From Cognatiyoonia koreensis (GTDB taxonomy: Bacteria; Pseudomonadota; Alphaproteobacteria; Rhodobacterales; Rhodobacteraceae), in the NCBI RefSeq assembly GCF_900109295.1, contig NZ_FOIZ01000001.1, positions 248,001 through 312,000 on the forward strand: a stretch of DNA of 64,000 nucleotides, given 5' to 3'. Below are positions 26,629 through 35,657 of this stretch, one piece after another (the first letter of the stretch is position 1; every line of letters starts with the position of its first letter). The position numbers and the translations under genes are program-made. The notes beneath the pieces were generated by a model. The model was not told where the DNA came from. It did no database searches and saw only the letters and a program-made list of their open reading frames with translations.

Positions 26629-28418
26629 AATGCTTGTCCGATCCCGATGTAGACCTGCACGGAACCAAACGCATCATCACCGTTCGCGGGCGTGCCGATA
26701 TCCAGCCTGATGGGTCCGATCCCTGTGTTATAACGCACGCCAATTCCGGTGCCCGCGTGCCATTCACCATCTTCCAAGGGCGTTGCCGTACTGCCGACAA
26801 ACCCATAGTCATAAAACCCGACGACGCCGATGTTTTCCGTAACGCCGACCCGCGCTTCAAGTTGGGCACCTGCGAACGACAGGCCGCCCGTTTGGATCAC
26901 CCCGCCGTTGTCAGCGGTTTCAAGACCGAGTGACTGGTAGGGTTGCCCGCGCACGGTGCCGCCGCCACCGGAATAAAACAGGAAATCTGCAGGGGCGGTC
27001 AGTGCGTCGACACCGATAACGCTCCCGATCTGGCCGCGCGCCGCGATCGTGAACCGATCGTCCGTGCCGAAACTGGCGTAAGCGCGCGCATCCGCATAAA
27101 TACGCCCGCCATCGCCAGCGCCATCAAGGGACAGGAACGGCGTCGCATCAAGTTCAACGTAGTAACCGGAAGTCGGATTGGTCACGTCATTGCGCCGCTC
27201 CAGTTCAAAGCCGAGCGGTGCGGTCAAGAGAATGTACTCACGGGTCCCAAGTGCAGTCTCTTCACGCGCGGCAAGAAGCCCGATGCCGACGTTCGCAGTC
27301 AAGTCGTCACGGATTAACCGCGTCAGGCTGGCCTCTGTCGCGATGCTATCAAGAAGGAACTCCGGTTCATCCAGCCGCGAAAGCGTCGCGGTGGCAAGGA
27401 AATCGGTTTTGGGTCCATAGACAGCAGGGATATTAAGGCTGGTGGCTATCTTGTAATCAATGCCGCCTGTCTCACCGCCAATACCAGACACCTCGCCTTC
27501 GACGCGGAACCGTTCAGCCCCGCCAAATGCGTTGCGATGCATCCAGAATGCCGAAACAAGCAGGCCTTCGATTGATGATAGCTCTAGGCCAAAGCCGAAA
27601 CGTCGCGGTTTGGATTCAACAATCTGGAGCGTAAAGGGCAAGGTTGCATTCGGTCCGATTTCGTCCGCTTCGGTCAGGGCGACGCTGTCAAACGCACCTG
27701 TCTTGCGCAAACGGCGTTCCACTGTCGTGATGGCGTCGGGGTCATAGATTTCTCCTGTCGGAAAACCTGCAATGCGCGCGATTGCAGAGGTGCGCACATC
27801 TTCATTCCCGTTGATCGTCAGGGGGCCGAACGTCAGCTGTTGGCCGGGGGCAAGGGTCACATTCACATCGAGTTCGCGTTGGGGGTGGCGGGCGACAATG
27901 GTCTGATCAGCCGGGCGCGCCTTGGCATATCCGATATCGCGCCACGCGTTCACACCGGTGCTGACGCTTTCACGGATAACATTCGCGCGCGCCGGTTCTC
28001 CGGTGGCAAAACGGTCAGGCAAGGTGGTGTTTGGTGGTAAGGGGGCAACGCCGACACGGCCAAAATCAAAGCGCGGACCACGATCTACGTCGATGACGAC
28101 TGCGCTGATTTGGCGTGGTGCATCCAATGGTGCGATGTCAGCCGCCTCGCGCCCGTTGATTCGGATCGAAACTGTGCCGCCATAGTAGCCAGCACTGTAA
28201 AGTGCGGTGAGGATGCGGCGATAATCAGCGCGGGCGGCCGCCACGATATCTTGCGGTGCGACCTCTTCCTGTTCTTCCAGACCCAATGTCAGCGACGCGG
28301 CTTCGATGTCGCCGCGTAGGCCGTCGCCTGCATCGCCGATTTCAAGCGAAATGGATTGCGCGGCCAGTGGCCCGGATGCCAGAAGCAGTCCGGCCAATAC
28401 GTAGTTTCTTAGCATCAT
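26625..28418 (-). CDS. tamA: Autotransporter assembly complex protein TamA (BamA/Omp85 family)
   Basis: This outer-membrane Omp85-family protein of about 598 residues is the partner of TamB. After a signal peptide (LAGLLLASGPLAAQS) come N-terminal POTRA domains (about residues 20-250) and a C-terminal 16-strand barrel with the YSGGGGTVRGQPYQSLG stretch, which matches the conserved Omp85 VRGY/F lid region; it ends GIGQAF. The reading frame runs further upstream to 28601, but that extension is implausible, and two adjacent ATGs at 28418 and 28415 precede the signal peptide. An AGCGAG element lies just upstream. tamA and tamB form a two-gene operon with a 4-nt overlap. Confidence 0.92.
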   Translation of the reverse strand: MMLRNYVLAGLLLASGPLAAQSISLEIGDAGDGLRGDIEAASLTLGLEEQEEVAPQDIVAAARADYRRILTALYSAGYYGGTVSIRINGREAADIAPLDAPRQISAVVIDVDRGPRFDFGRVGVAPLPPNTTLPDRFATGEPARANVIRESVSTGVNAWRDIGYAKARPADQTIVARHPQRELDVNVTLAPGQQLTFGPLTINGNEDVRTSAIARIAGFPTGEIYDPDAITTVERRLRKTGAFDSVALTEADEIGPNATLPFTLQIVESKPRRFGFGLELSSIEGLLVSAFWMHRNAFGGAERFRVEGEVSGIGGETGGIDYKIATSLNIPAVYGPKTDFLATATLSRLDEPEFLLDSIATEASLTRLIRDDLTANVGIGLLAAREETALGTREYILLTAPLGFELERRNDVTNPTSGYYVELDATPFLSLDGAGDGGRIYADARAYASFGTDDRFTIAARGQIGSVIGVDALTAPADFLFYSGGGGTVRGQPYQSLGLETADNGGVIQTGGLSFAGAQLEARVGVTENIGVVGFYDYGFVGSTATPLEDGEWHAGTGIGVRYNTGIGPIRLDIGTPANGDDAFGSVQVYIGIGQAF

Positions 28419-28625
28419 CGCTCGCTTATGCCCCCAAAGCCGCGCGGTCACAAAATATGGTATGTTCTGAGTAGAGTAACTCGTGGCGTAGCGAAATGGT
28501 TCCAATGATGAATTCGCGGTGATCCGCGCGTTTTTTCGACGGTTTTGGACTACACAAGACCTTTGCACGGTCCTAGCCTGACCGTATCGGCGACAATGCA
28601 AGCCTCAGGGCGGAAAGGAATGGTC

Positions 28626-30272
28626 ATGCTGGACGAAACGATGCCACCGCAAAAAGACCTGCGGCCCGCGTCCGAAGTCATGCGATTGCGCCGGATGGGC
28701 GCGGCATTCCCGACACGGCTATCGTTCCTGCGCACGCTTTTGCGCGGGATGGCAGAAGATAAGGTCTATGTGTGTCGTACAGTTTGGGAAATGTCACCGG
28801 ACGGGTTTGGCCATGCGGTCTATTCCGTGTGCATTGGGGGCTATGACTATTCGCTTGTCGCGGTATCCACCGACTTGCCGGACGACATGCGAACAGACCG
28901 TGTGATCGCGACGGCGTGGGATACGTCCTACATCCTCTATGACGGCATTCCATCGGCGGAAGAAATCGCACGGATCGTGCGTGACGTGCCACATCAAGAG
29001 GCATCACGTTTTACCGAGCGCGATCTGGTTTTATCGCGCGCAAACAAATCAGTGCGTCTGTTTTCTCATGTTGTAGAATCCTTGCGGGCAGGGCGGCAGC
29101 CGGACCGCGACAGGGTTCTGGCGACCGGGTATCTGATGCGCACCACTGCTGTTTACGGGAACGGCAAGTTCGGAATTGCGGACCGCGACAGAATCGTTGA
29201 TCGCCCCTTGTTGTCCGGTGCTTTCGCGGCCGAGATGTTGACCGTCCTTCTGATCCGCGGCTTTACTCACGACCTTGTGGAACATATCGGGGGGCATCCC
29301 TTGGACCGCGACGTAAAGCGCGCGCTGGGCATCGGGAATGCCACAGGTTTGGGTATGGCTCCGTTTCTTGTGTCCCATCCGCTTTTGCTGGACGCGTGGA
29401 TGCAAGTGCGCGAAACGGCTTTGGCCCGCGTGCGTGCCATCCCGGCGCTGTGCCCCAATCAGGTATCGCGCATCTACGAACTTCTTGCACGGGCAGCGGC
29501 GCATCTGGGGGAGTGGTACGTCGCGGACGAGATTGCCGCGGGCCGCATTGACGTCATGCGTCGCGATTGGCTGGCCTTGACGGACCAGTTGACACCCGAC
29601 CTGCTGTTGGGAGAGGCCCCCATCGATGCGATCATCCGGTTAAGCGAAGCCTACGCGATTGATACGCAGGAGCTTGTCGTCGCACTGGTTCTGGAGCCTT
29701 TCGGCGCGCTGATTGACGGATTGACCGATTGCATGGCCACGCCTTTCGTGCCGCAAATCGATCCGGTGATGACGCTAGATGAACTTAAGGATCATATCGC
29801 AACAGATTGGCAATTTGCGATAAATCTAGATTTCAACCATCCAGAATGTTGCGCACGTTTCTGGTATGTTTCGCAGGAAAAACAAGAGCCGCGATTAGGT
29901 GATCGGCATGCAGAACCAGGCGCGGAACTGGAATCACCGCTTGATATCGCGCGGCAAGTACAGGCCATGTCGCGTGATTTGGGGCAGCAGGAAAACGTCG
30001 CTGCGTTCTTGCGCGCCCATCCAGAGCATCGCAATGCCGTCTGCCGCGTGCAAACCCTCGCCCGTCATCCTTATGCAGAAATTCGCGACAACCTCATTGG
30101 GGAAGAATGCCTGCCTATCGACATGTTGCGCTGCAAGCTGGCGTTCTTCGGCGCTGCGAAGTTTGATCCCAAGTCGCATCTGTGGACACGCATCACGCTC
30201 GCGCAGGGTGCGCCTTTGTGGGACGAACTTGATGCAGCGGATGATTGGTGGTTGCCGAGCTTTGCCGCATGA
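28626..30272 (+). CDS. Unrecognised 548-residue protein, partner of DUF3726 gene
   Basis: I cannot assign a function. The product is a soluble-looking 548-residue protein without signal peptide or clear membrane helix. Distinctive stretches are GNGKFGIADRDRI, GNATGLGMAPFLVSHPLLL (glycine-rich, possible ligand loop), IEDMRRDW-like helix segments, and NLDFNHPECCARFWYVSQ followed by KQEPRLGDR. The start at 28626 has AAGGA 6 nt upstream; the frame opens earlier at 28545. Its stop overlaps the DUF3726 start in ATGA, so the two products are probably made together and may form a complex. From memory, such a long protein beside DUF3726 recurs in Rhodobacterales, but this was not checked. Homology search and structure prediction would be decisive. 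Confidence 0.8.
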   Translation: MLDETMPPQKDLRPASEVMRLRRMGAAFPTRLSFLRTLLRGMAEDKVYVCRTVWEMSPDGFGHAVYSVCIGGYDYSLVAVSTDLPDDMRTDRVIATAWDTSYILYDGIPSAEEIARIVRDVPHQEASRFTERDLVLSRANKSVRLFSHVVESLRAGRQPDRDRVLATGYLMRTTAVYGNGKFGIADRDRIVDRPLLSGAFAAEMLTVLLIRGFTHDLVEHIGGHPLDRDVKRALGIGNATGLGMAPFLVSHPLLLDAWMQVRETALARVRAIPALCPNQVSRIYELLARAAAHLGEWYVADEIAAGRIDVMRRDWLALTDQLTPDLLLGEAPIDAIIRLSEAYAIDTQELVVALVLEPFGALIDGLTDCMATPFVPQIDPVMTLDELKDHIATDWQFAINLDFNHPECCARFWYVSQEKQEPRLGDRHAEPGAELESPLDIARQVQAMSRDLGQQENVAAFLRAHPEHRNAVCRVQTLARHPYAEIRDNLIGEECLPIDMLRCKLAFFGAAKFDPKSHLWTRITLAQGAPLWDELDAADDWWLPSFAA

Positions 30273-30793
30273 TCCTGTCCCGCAACGAGGTCGGGGCGAC
30301 ACTGTTCAAAGCCGCACGCGGTCAGGGCATGCCATTGGGCCATGCGGATGTCTTCGTTGCGGCGGCAGTACGCGCATTGGCGGACAAAGAAGGCGTCAGT
30401 GAACAGATCACGACCGCCTTGCGCGGCCCGCATCTTGCGCCGGATTTTCGCGCATCCCGCGTTGCCATGGCTGGTCCTGTTGCAATCGACGCGTTGATGT
30501 GCGGGGAGAATGCGATCCTGCTTGAGTGCGTCGATGCCCCTTCAGTTCTGTTTGCTATGGTGGAAAATTCAATTTTGATGAGTGGGTTACAGGTGGAAAT
30601 TGAGGTAGACGAGGCGCGAATTGTCTTGCGACAGGTGACTGAAGCCGCTGCACGACCAATCACCCCTGGCCCGATCAAGGTCCCCGATACGGACTGGGAT
30701 CTTTGGCAGCGCTGGGCAGCGCTGACCTATGTTCCGGAAAGCGATGCGTCACGGATCGGCGGTGCAGGTGCTGGTCTGACGGACAACGACTAG
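30269..30793 (+). CDS. DUF3726 domain-containing protein
   Basis: This 174-residue protein matches DUF3726, a family of unknown function seen mainly in alphaproteobacteria. The N-terminus [20 protein letters not shown] and the early pair [14 protein letters not shown] are typical of it as I recall. It is soluble with no motif that suggests catalysis. The start ATG 30269 overlaps the upstream stop in ATGA, so a start at 30245 in the longer frame is not needed. Its stop TAG shares a CTAG with the stop of the convergent truA. Coupling implies a role together with the 548-residue protein. Confidence 0.82.
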   Translation: MILSRNEVGATLFKAARGQGMPLGHADVFVAAAVRALADKEGVSEQITTALRGPHLAPDFRASRVAMAGPVAIDALMCGENAILLECVDAPSVLFAMVENSILMSGLQVEIEVDEARIVLRQVTEAAARPITPGPIKVPDTDWDLWQRWAALTYVPESDASRIGGAGAGLTDND

Positions 30794-31548
30794 GCAAATG
30801 GATCGGCGTCATAGCCGACCCGTTCCAGATATAGCCCCTCGGGCGGGCACACCGGCCCGCATTTGCTGCGATCTTTTGCTTCAAGCGCATGCCGCACAGC
30901 GACAGGTTCCCAAGCGCCCGCACCGACCCTTTCCAATGTGCCGACAAAGCTGCGCACCTGATTGTGCAGGAACGACCGGGCACGCACGTGAAAGGTAATC
31001 AGCCCATCACCACGATCGACGACACGCAGTTCATCCAATGTCCGCACAGGGCTGTCCGCCTGACAAATTGATGAACGGAACGTCGTGAAATCGTGGCGTC
31101 CCAACAGATGGTCAGCCCCTTCCTGCATTGCCGCAACATCAAGCGGGGTATTCACGCGCCACATCTGCCCTGCAGCAAAGGTCAGCGGCGCGCGCCGGGT
31201 GATAAGCTTGAACAGATATTGACGCTCGATCGCTGAAAACCGTGCGTGCCAGTCGGGATCGACGCGGGCGCAGGCCAAAACAGCGACAGGGGCTGGTTTC
31301 AGGTGGTAATTCAGCGCCTCTGACAGACGGAATGGGTCCCAGTCTTGCGTCAGATCGCAATGGGCCACTTGTCCCATGGCATGCACACCCGCATCCGTCC
31401 GACCGGCGGCAGCAATCGTATGCGGGCCGGGTTCGAGTTTGGCCAATGCCGCCTCGATCGCGCCTTGCACGGATGGCTGGTCGGCCTGACGTTGCCACCC
31501 GGCAAAGGGTGCGCCTGCATATTCTATTTTCAGCGCGAAACGGGGCAT
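30790..31548 (-). CDS. truA: tRNA pseudouridine(38-40) synthase TruA
   Basis: TruA converts U38-U40 in the anticodon arm of several tRNAs to pseudouridine. This 252-residue protein has the catalytic Asp52 in GRTDAGVHA, the N-terminal motif [14 protein letters not shown], and the C-terminal [15 protein letters not shown] motif. The start ATG 31548 is the family start, although no strong ribosome site is visible. The gene is convergent with the DUF3726 gene, with stops sharing CTAG, and divergent from ycjX. Confidence 0.96.
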   Translation of the reverse strand: MPRFALKIEYAGAPFAGWQRQADQPSVQGAIEAALAKLEPGPHTIAAAGRTDAGVHAMGQVAHCDLTQDWDPFRLSEALNYHLKPAPVAVLACARVDPDWHARFSAIERQYLFKLITRRAPLTFAAGQMWRVNTPLDVAAMQEGADHLLGRHDFTTFRSSICQADSPVRTLDELRVVDRGDGLITFHVRARSFLHNQVRSFVGTLERVGAGAWEPVAVRHALEAKDRSKCGPVCPPEGLYLERVGYDADPFA

Positions 31549-31648
31549 GGCGGCGGGCTTAGGGGGAGAGCGTTATGAAATCAATCCCTACCCATTCGGC
31601 GATGTCACGCCTATTTAGAACCGAACGAATGTGAAGAAAGGCGGCACC

Positions 31649-33061
31649 GTGGTCATCAGCACCATCGCGGACCAGATATTGCGCGGCGTCGAAGGCGTCA
31701 CCGACACGCTCTCGGCACCTTTCAGCGATCCGGTGATCCGTCTTGGTGTCACCGGGCTGTCGCGTGCTGGCAAGACCGTGTTTATCACGTCGCTTGTGGC
31801 AAACTTGATGAACCGGGGGCGGATGCCACAGCTGCGGGCGGCAGCCTCTGGCGCAATCCAGACGGCCTATCTGCAACCGCAGCCCGATGACACGCTCCCC
31901 CGCTTTTCCTATGAGGCCTATTTAGCGCAACTAACAGCGCAGACGCCCGAATGGCCTGATGGCACGCGGCATATTTCAGAATTGCGGCTGTCGCTAAAGG
32001 TTCAACCCAGCGGAATATTTGGCGCTTTGTCAGGGCCGCGCACCGTGCATCTTGATATTGTGGATTATCCAGGTGAATGGCTTCTTGATCTTGGGCTGCT
32101 TGATCTCTCGTTCGAACAATGGTCGGCCGCGGCGTTGGCCCGCATCGCCGGTCGCCCGGGTGATGCCGCGTTCATGGATGTCTTGGGCGCGGTCGATCCG
32201 GCAGATACCTTGGACGAGGTTACCGCGCAAAACCTTGCCAGTGCCTTCACGTCCCACCTGCAGGCGGCACGGGCTGCCGGTTTTTCGGACTGTTCGCCGG
32301 GCCGGTTCCTTTTACCCGGGGATCTGGCCGGATCGCCTGTATTGACGTTCGCACCCCTCCCGCCGGGAACTTATGGACGCAAATCGTTGGGGCGCGAGTT
32401 CCAGCGCCGCTTTGAAAGCTACAAACGCAATGTGATCAAACCGTTCTTTCGGGATCATTTCAGCCGGATCGACCGGCAGATCGTCCTCGTCGATGTCCTT
32501 GGCGCGATCCATGCAGGGCCGCCAGCCGTCGATGACCTGCGCAACGCGATGGCTGATATTCTGGGGGCTTTCAAGCCGGGCCGAAATGCATTTCTGACGC
32601 GGATTTTCCAAGGACGGAGGGTCGAGAAAATCCTGTTTGCGGCCACCAAGGCAGACCATCTGCATCACACGCAGCACAATCAATTGACGGCGATAACCGA
32701 GGCGTTGCTGCGCGAAGCAAAGGATCGCGCAGACTTTGCAGGTGCGCAGACGGCGGCGATGTCGATCGCGGCCTTACGCACGACTGTCGAAGAAACTGTC
32801 GATCACGTCGATGGCAAGCTGAACGTTGTGCGGGGTCGATTGCTGGACAACGGCAAGCAAGCCGCGTTCTATCCCGGTGCCTTGCCAACCGACCCGCAGC
32901 ATTTGCTGGCCCCTGCCAAGGCGGGAAAGGACAAGTGGCTGGATCAGGATTATCAGGTCATGCGTTTCGCACCTGCCGCCCTGACCCTCAAACCCGGCGA
33001 CGGACCGCCCCATATCCGGCTGGACAAGGCCGCAGAATTCCTGATCGGGGACAAACTATGA
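31649..33061 (+). CDS. ycjX: YcjX family P-loop GTPase-like protein (DUF463)
   Basis: This 470-residue YcjX-family protein has Walker A GLSRAGKT and an N-terminal helix region DQILRGVEGVTDTLS. YcjX proteins are stress-associated nucleotide-binding proteins of unclear function, usually encoded with a membrane partner of the YcjF type, as here. The frame opens at 31631, but GTG 31649 has AAAGG 6 nt upstream and gives MVISTIADQ, which fits better. The stop overlaps the next start in ATGA. No membrane helix is visible, so it probably acts at the membrane through its partner. Confidence 0.9.
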   Translation: MVISTIADQILRGVEGVTDTLSAPFSDPVIRLGVTGLSRAGKTVFITSLVANLMNRGRMPQLRAAASGAIQTAYLQPQPDDTLPRFSYEAYLAQLTAQTPEWPDGTRHISELRLSLKVQPSGIFGALSGPRTVHLDIVDYPGEWLLDLGLLDLSFEQWSAAALARIAGRPGDAAFMDVLGAVDPADTLDEVTAQNLASAFTSHLQAARAAGFSDCSPGRFLLPGDLAGSPVLTFAPLPPGTYGRKSLGREFQRRFESYKRNVIKPFFRDHFSRIDRQIVLVDVLGAIHAGPPAVDDLRNAMADILGAFKPGRNAFLTRIFQGRRVEKILFAATKADHLHHTQHNQLTAITEALLREAKDRADFAGAQTAAMSIAALRTTVEETVDHVDGKLNVVRGRLLDNGKQAAFYPGALPTDPQHLLAPAKAGKDKWLDQDYQVMRFAPAALTLKPGDGPPHIRLDKAAEFLIGDKL

Positions 33062-34053
33062 GCGGACCCAAAGGACCGGTTCTGATCGAACTTGAAGAGG
33101 CGAGCCCGCGTGAAACGCCTGCGACCGTCGCACCAGTGCCGGAAATTATGGATTCGCCGCAAGGCGCGGCGATGCAGACCGTCGCCGCAATCGCCGCGCG
33201 GCGGCCATCGCCCTTGGCCAAATGGTTCTGGTCGCTGCTTCTGACCTTGCTCGGCTTCGTGGTTTCGCTGGCCGCTTGGGATTACGTCAATGCGTTGATC
33301 GCGCGGTCCCCGATCCTTGGGATGTTGATCACCGCGCTTTTCGTTTTGTTCATCGCAGTTTTGTTGGCCATCGCGATCCGCGAATTGGCCGCATTGGGCC
33401 GGCTGCGCCGCGTCGATCGTATTCAGCGCGCTGCCATTGATGCGCTTTCCACGCATGATCTGCCAGCCGCGCGGGGGGTGATCGGTGAACTGCGCACACT
33501 TTACAACAAACGCGATGACGCGGCCTGGGGCACAGCGCGTCTGACAGAACTCGAAAGCGACGTACTGGACGCCGATGGCCTGCTCGGTCTTGCTGAAACC
33601 ACTTTGCTTGAACCATTTGATGCGCGCGCCACGCGCGAGGTCGAAGCCGCCGCACGTCAGGTTGCCATGGTCACAGCCATCGTGCCGCTGGCGCTCGCGG
33701 ATGTCTTTACCGCGCTTACCGCGAACCTGCGGATGATCCGGCGTATCGCCGAAATTTATGGTGGTCGCGCCGGAACCTTTGGCAGTTGGAGGCTGACCCG
33801 CACTGTCCTGACGCATCTTGTGGCGACAGGTGCGGTGGCCGTCGGGGACGATCTCATCAGTTCCATCGCGGGCGGGGGGATTGTCGCGAAAGTGTCGCGC
33901 CGTTTCGGCGAAGGTGTCATCAATGGTGCCTTGACCGCGCGAGTCGGTGTCGCGGCAATCGAAGTCTGTCGCCCGCTCCCCTTTCACGCAAGCAAGCGCC
34001 CGTCGGTGACAGGTCTTGTCAAACGTGCACTGACCGGGCTTTTCAGCGGGTGA
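33058..34053 (+). CDS. TIGR01620 family (YcjF-like) membrane protein
   Basis: This 331-residue protein is the YcjF-like partner of YcjX. It has a proline-rich N-terminus, two membrane segments at about residues 59-80 and 91-110 (LLLTLLGFVVSLAAW and LGMLITALFVLFIAVLLAI), and a C-terminal domain with a hydrophobic segment around VAMVTAIVPLALADVF that matches the DUF697-type region. Translation is coupled to ycjX by a 4-nt overlap. The pair is widely conserved in proteobacteria, but the biochemical role is unknown. Its 3' end overlaps the convergent DUF2125 gene by 11 nt. Confidence 0.88.
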   Translation: MSGPKGPVLIELEEASPRETPATVAPVPEIMDSPQGAAMQTVAAIAARRPSPLAKWFWSLLLTLLGFVVSLAAWDYVNALIARSPILGMLITALFVLFIAVLLAIAIRELAALGRLRRVDRIQRAAIDALSTHDLPAARGVIGELRTLYNKRDDAAWGTARLTELESDVLDADGLLGLAETTLLEPFDARATREVEAAARQVAMVTAIVPLALADVFTALTANLRMIRRIAEIYGGRAGTFGSWRLTRTVLTHLVATGAVAVGDDLISSIAGGGIVAKVSRRFGEGVINGALTARVGVAAIEVCRPLPFHASKRPSVTGLVKRALTGLFSG

Positions 34054-34993
34054 AGTGAAGGCGTGGTGCCGGGCCAAGCGGAAGCGGGCCCAAGCTGCTA
34101 TAGCCGTTTTCGAACTTGAGCGGCAGCACCATCTTGTCCTGACCGGCTGCAAACAGGCTGCCCATCGTCAGGGCCTGATCGGAAAAGTTGCGGTCAATGA
34201 CACCGGCATCCACAAGGCGCGGCAGGATCGCCTGCCAGTTTTCGATCTCGAGCCCGATCTGCCCTGTCGGCAGCCCGGAAGCATCGACGTCAAGTTGACC
34301 CCGCCCGGTCAGGACGACGTTGTCCCAGGTGACCTGTACGGCGTTGACGACAATCTGTTCGACAATCACTTCGACCGTGGTCCGGTCAAGCGGGTCCTGC
34401 AGACGCACATCGGCGTCAGCCAGCATTGTTGTGATGGCACCGGTGCCTTCGGGCAAGGTGATGTCGTCGAGTTTGGCATAGACATCATAGCTTGCGTTCG
34501 TGTCGGGCTGCAGACGCGCCGCGGTAATCAGTTTGGTGATCAAAAGCGTCCAGTTGCGATCAGAAGTATAAGTCAGCATCTCGCCCTCTGCCGTGAGATT
34601 GTCGAAGGCAAGCGCAAGGTTTGGCTGGACAGTCGCACTCGCGCGCAATCGGTCGGCGGTCAGCGTGCCGGTATCGCCCGGAAAGCGAAGACGCTGTTCG
34701 TCTGGCAGCACGATGATGACATTATTGGGCCGGTAACTCAGGGCAAGCGCCTGCACGAAAGGGGCCTCGTATCCCCATTGATCCCCCGGTACGGCGAATG
34801 AAACATCGCTAAGTGTGGTGTCAAACCGCGACGGAAAACCACGCGTGTTCACCTCGGCCTCAGCGTCCCACCCTTCGGCCTCAAGCTCGACCAAAGCGGC
34901 GCGCACTCCGGCCTCGACCCGATTTGCGCCGATGAACCAGTAACCGCCGTAAAGGGCGGCACATATCACGATGAAATAGGTCAGTCGCCGCAT
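34043..34993 (-). CDS. DUF2125 domain-containing periplasmic protein
   Basis: This 316-residue protein fits DUF2125, a family found widely in alphaproteobacteria. It has an N-terminal anchor or signal segment (LTYFIVICAALYGGYWFIG) and a beta-rich periplasmic region with repeated strands, resembling AsmA-like domains. No catalytic motif is seen. The C-terminal end SSLGPLPLGPAP is characteristic as I recall. The ATG at 34993 is clear. Its role is unknown; membership is inferred from overall pattern. Confidence 0.85.
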   Translation of the reverse strand: MRRLTYFIVICAALYGGYWFIGANRVEAGVRAALVELEAEGWDAEAEVNTRGFPSRFDTTLSDVSFAVPGDQWGYEAPFVQALALSYRPNNVIIVLPDEQRLRFPGDTGTLTADRLRASATVQPNLALAFDNLTAEGEMLTYTSDRNWTLLITKLITAARLQPDTNASYDVYAKLDDITLPEGTGAITTMLADADVRLQDPLDRTTVEVIVEQIVVNAVQVTWDNVVLTGRGQLDVDASGLPTGQIGLEIENWQAILPRLVDAGVIDRNFSDQALTMGSLFAAGQDKMVLPLKFENGYSSLGPLPLGPAPRLHFTR

Positions 34994-35057
34994 GAAGGGG
35001 CCTTTCTGTTTCGCTTTGGACGGTGTTTATAGGGGGCGTCAGGGAAGGACCAGTGGC

Positions 35058-35591
35058 ATGGCGTTTTGGGTATTCGGATATGGCTCGCTCTTGTGGAATC
35101 CGGGGTTTCACCCTGCGGAAGCCCGCCGGGCGGTCCTGAAGGATTTTCACCGGTCGTTCTGTATGCTGTCGATCCATCACCGCGGATCAGAAGCAGAACC
35201 GGGGCTGGTCCTCGCGCTTGACACACAGGAAGGGGGGCAATGTACGGGCGTGGCCTTTCGCATTGCTGAAGAGGATGAAAATTCGGTTCTGGCAGCCCTC
35301 CGGGAACGCGAATTGATTTCATCGGCATACTACGAAGATACCCTGCCGCTGAAATTGGACGACGGACGCGACGTGCACGCGCTCTGCTACATCATCAACC
35401 GGGATCACCGGCAGTATTGCCAGTACGACCTCGAAACTCAGGCGCAGATTATCGCCCGATCCGTGGGCGGAAAGGGGCCGAACCCTGAATATCTGTTCAA
35501 CACCGCAGACCATTTGACCGAAATGGGTATCCGTGACGACGATATGGGCTGGTTGGTCACACGCGTGAAGGAAATCATGAAAGCCCATTAA
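35058..35591 (+). CDS. Gamma-glutamylcyclotransferase (ChaC-like)
   Basis: This 177-residue protein belongs to the ChaC-like gamma-glutamylcyclotransferases, which release 5-oxoproline from gamma-glutamyl peptides and in the ChaC branch degrade glutathione. The substrate-binding signature is FGYGSLLW at the N-terminus, and the catalytic Glu lies in RERELISSAYYE. The start at 35058 has GGAAGGA upstream; the frame extends to 34992 without support. The length matches ChaC (about 180). It might act in the cytoplasm on glutathione, with gloB on the same chromosome segment also using glutathione. Confidence 0.91.
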   Translation: MAFWVFGYGSLLWNPGFHPAEARRAVLKDFHRSFCMLSIHHRGSEAEPGLVLALDTQEGGQCTGVAFRIAEEDENSVLAALRERELISSAYYEDTLPLKLDDGRDVHALCYIINRDHRQYCQYDLETQAQIIARSVGGKGPNPEYLFNTADHLTEMGIRDDDMGWLVTRVKEIMKAH

Positions 35592-35657
35592 ACGGTTTCG
35601 TTTTGCGCATTCGGCGCTATGATTTCCGGCAACCAAATACAACGAGGACCCAGCGCG

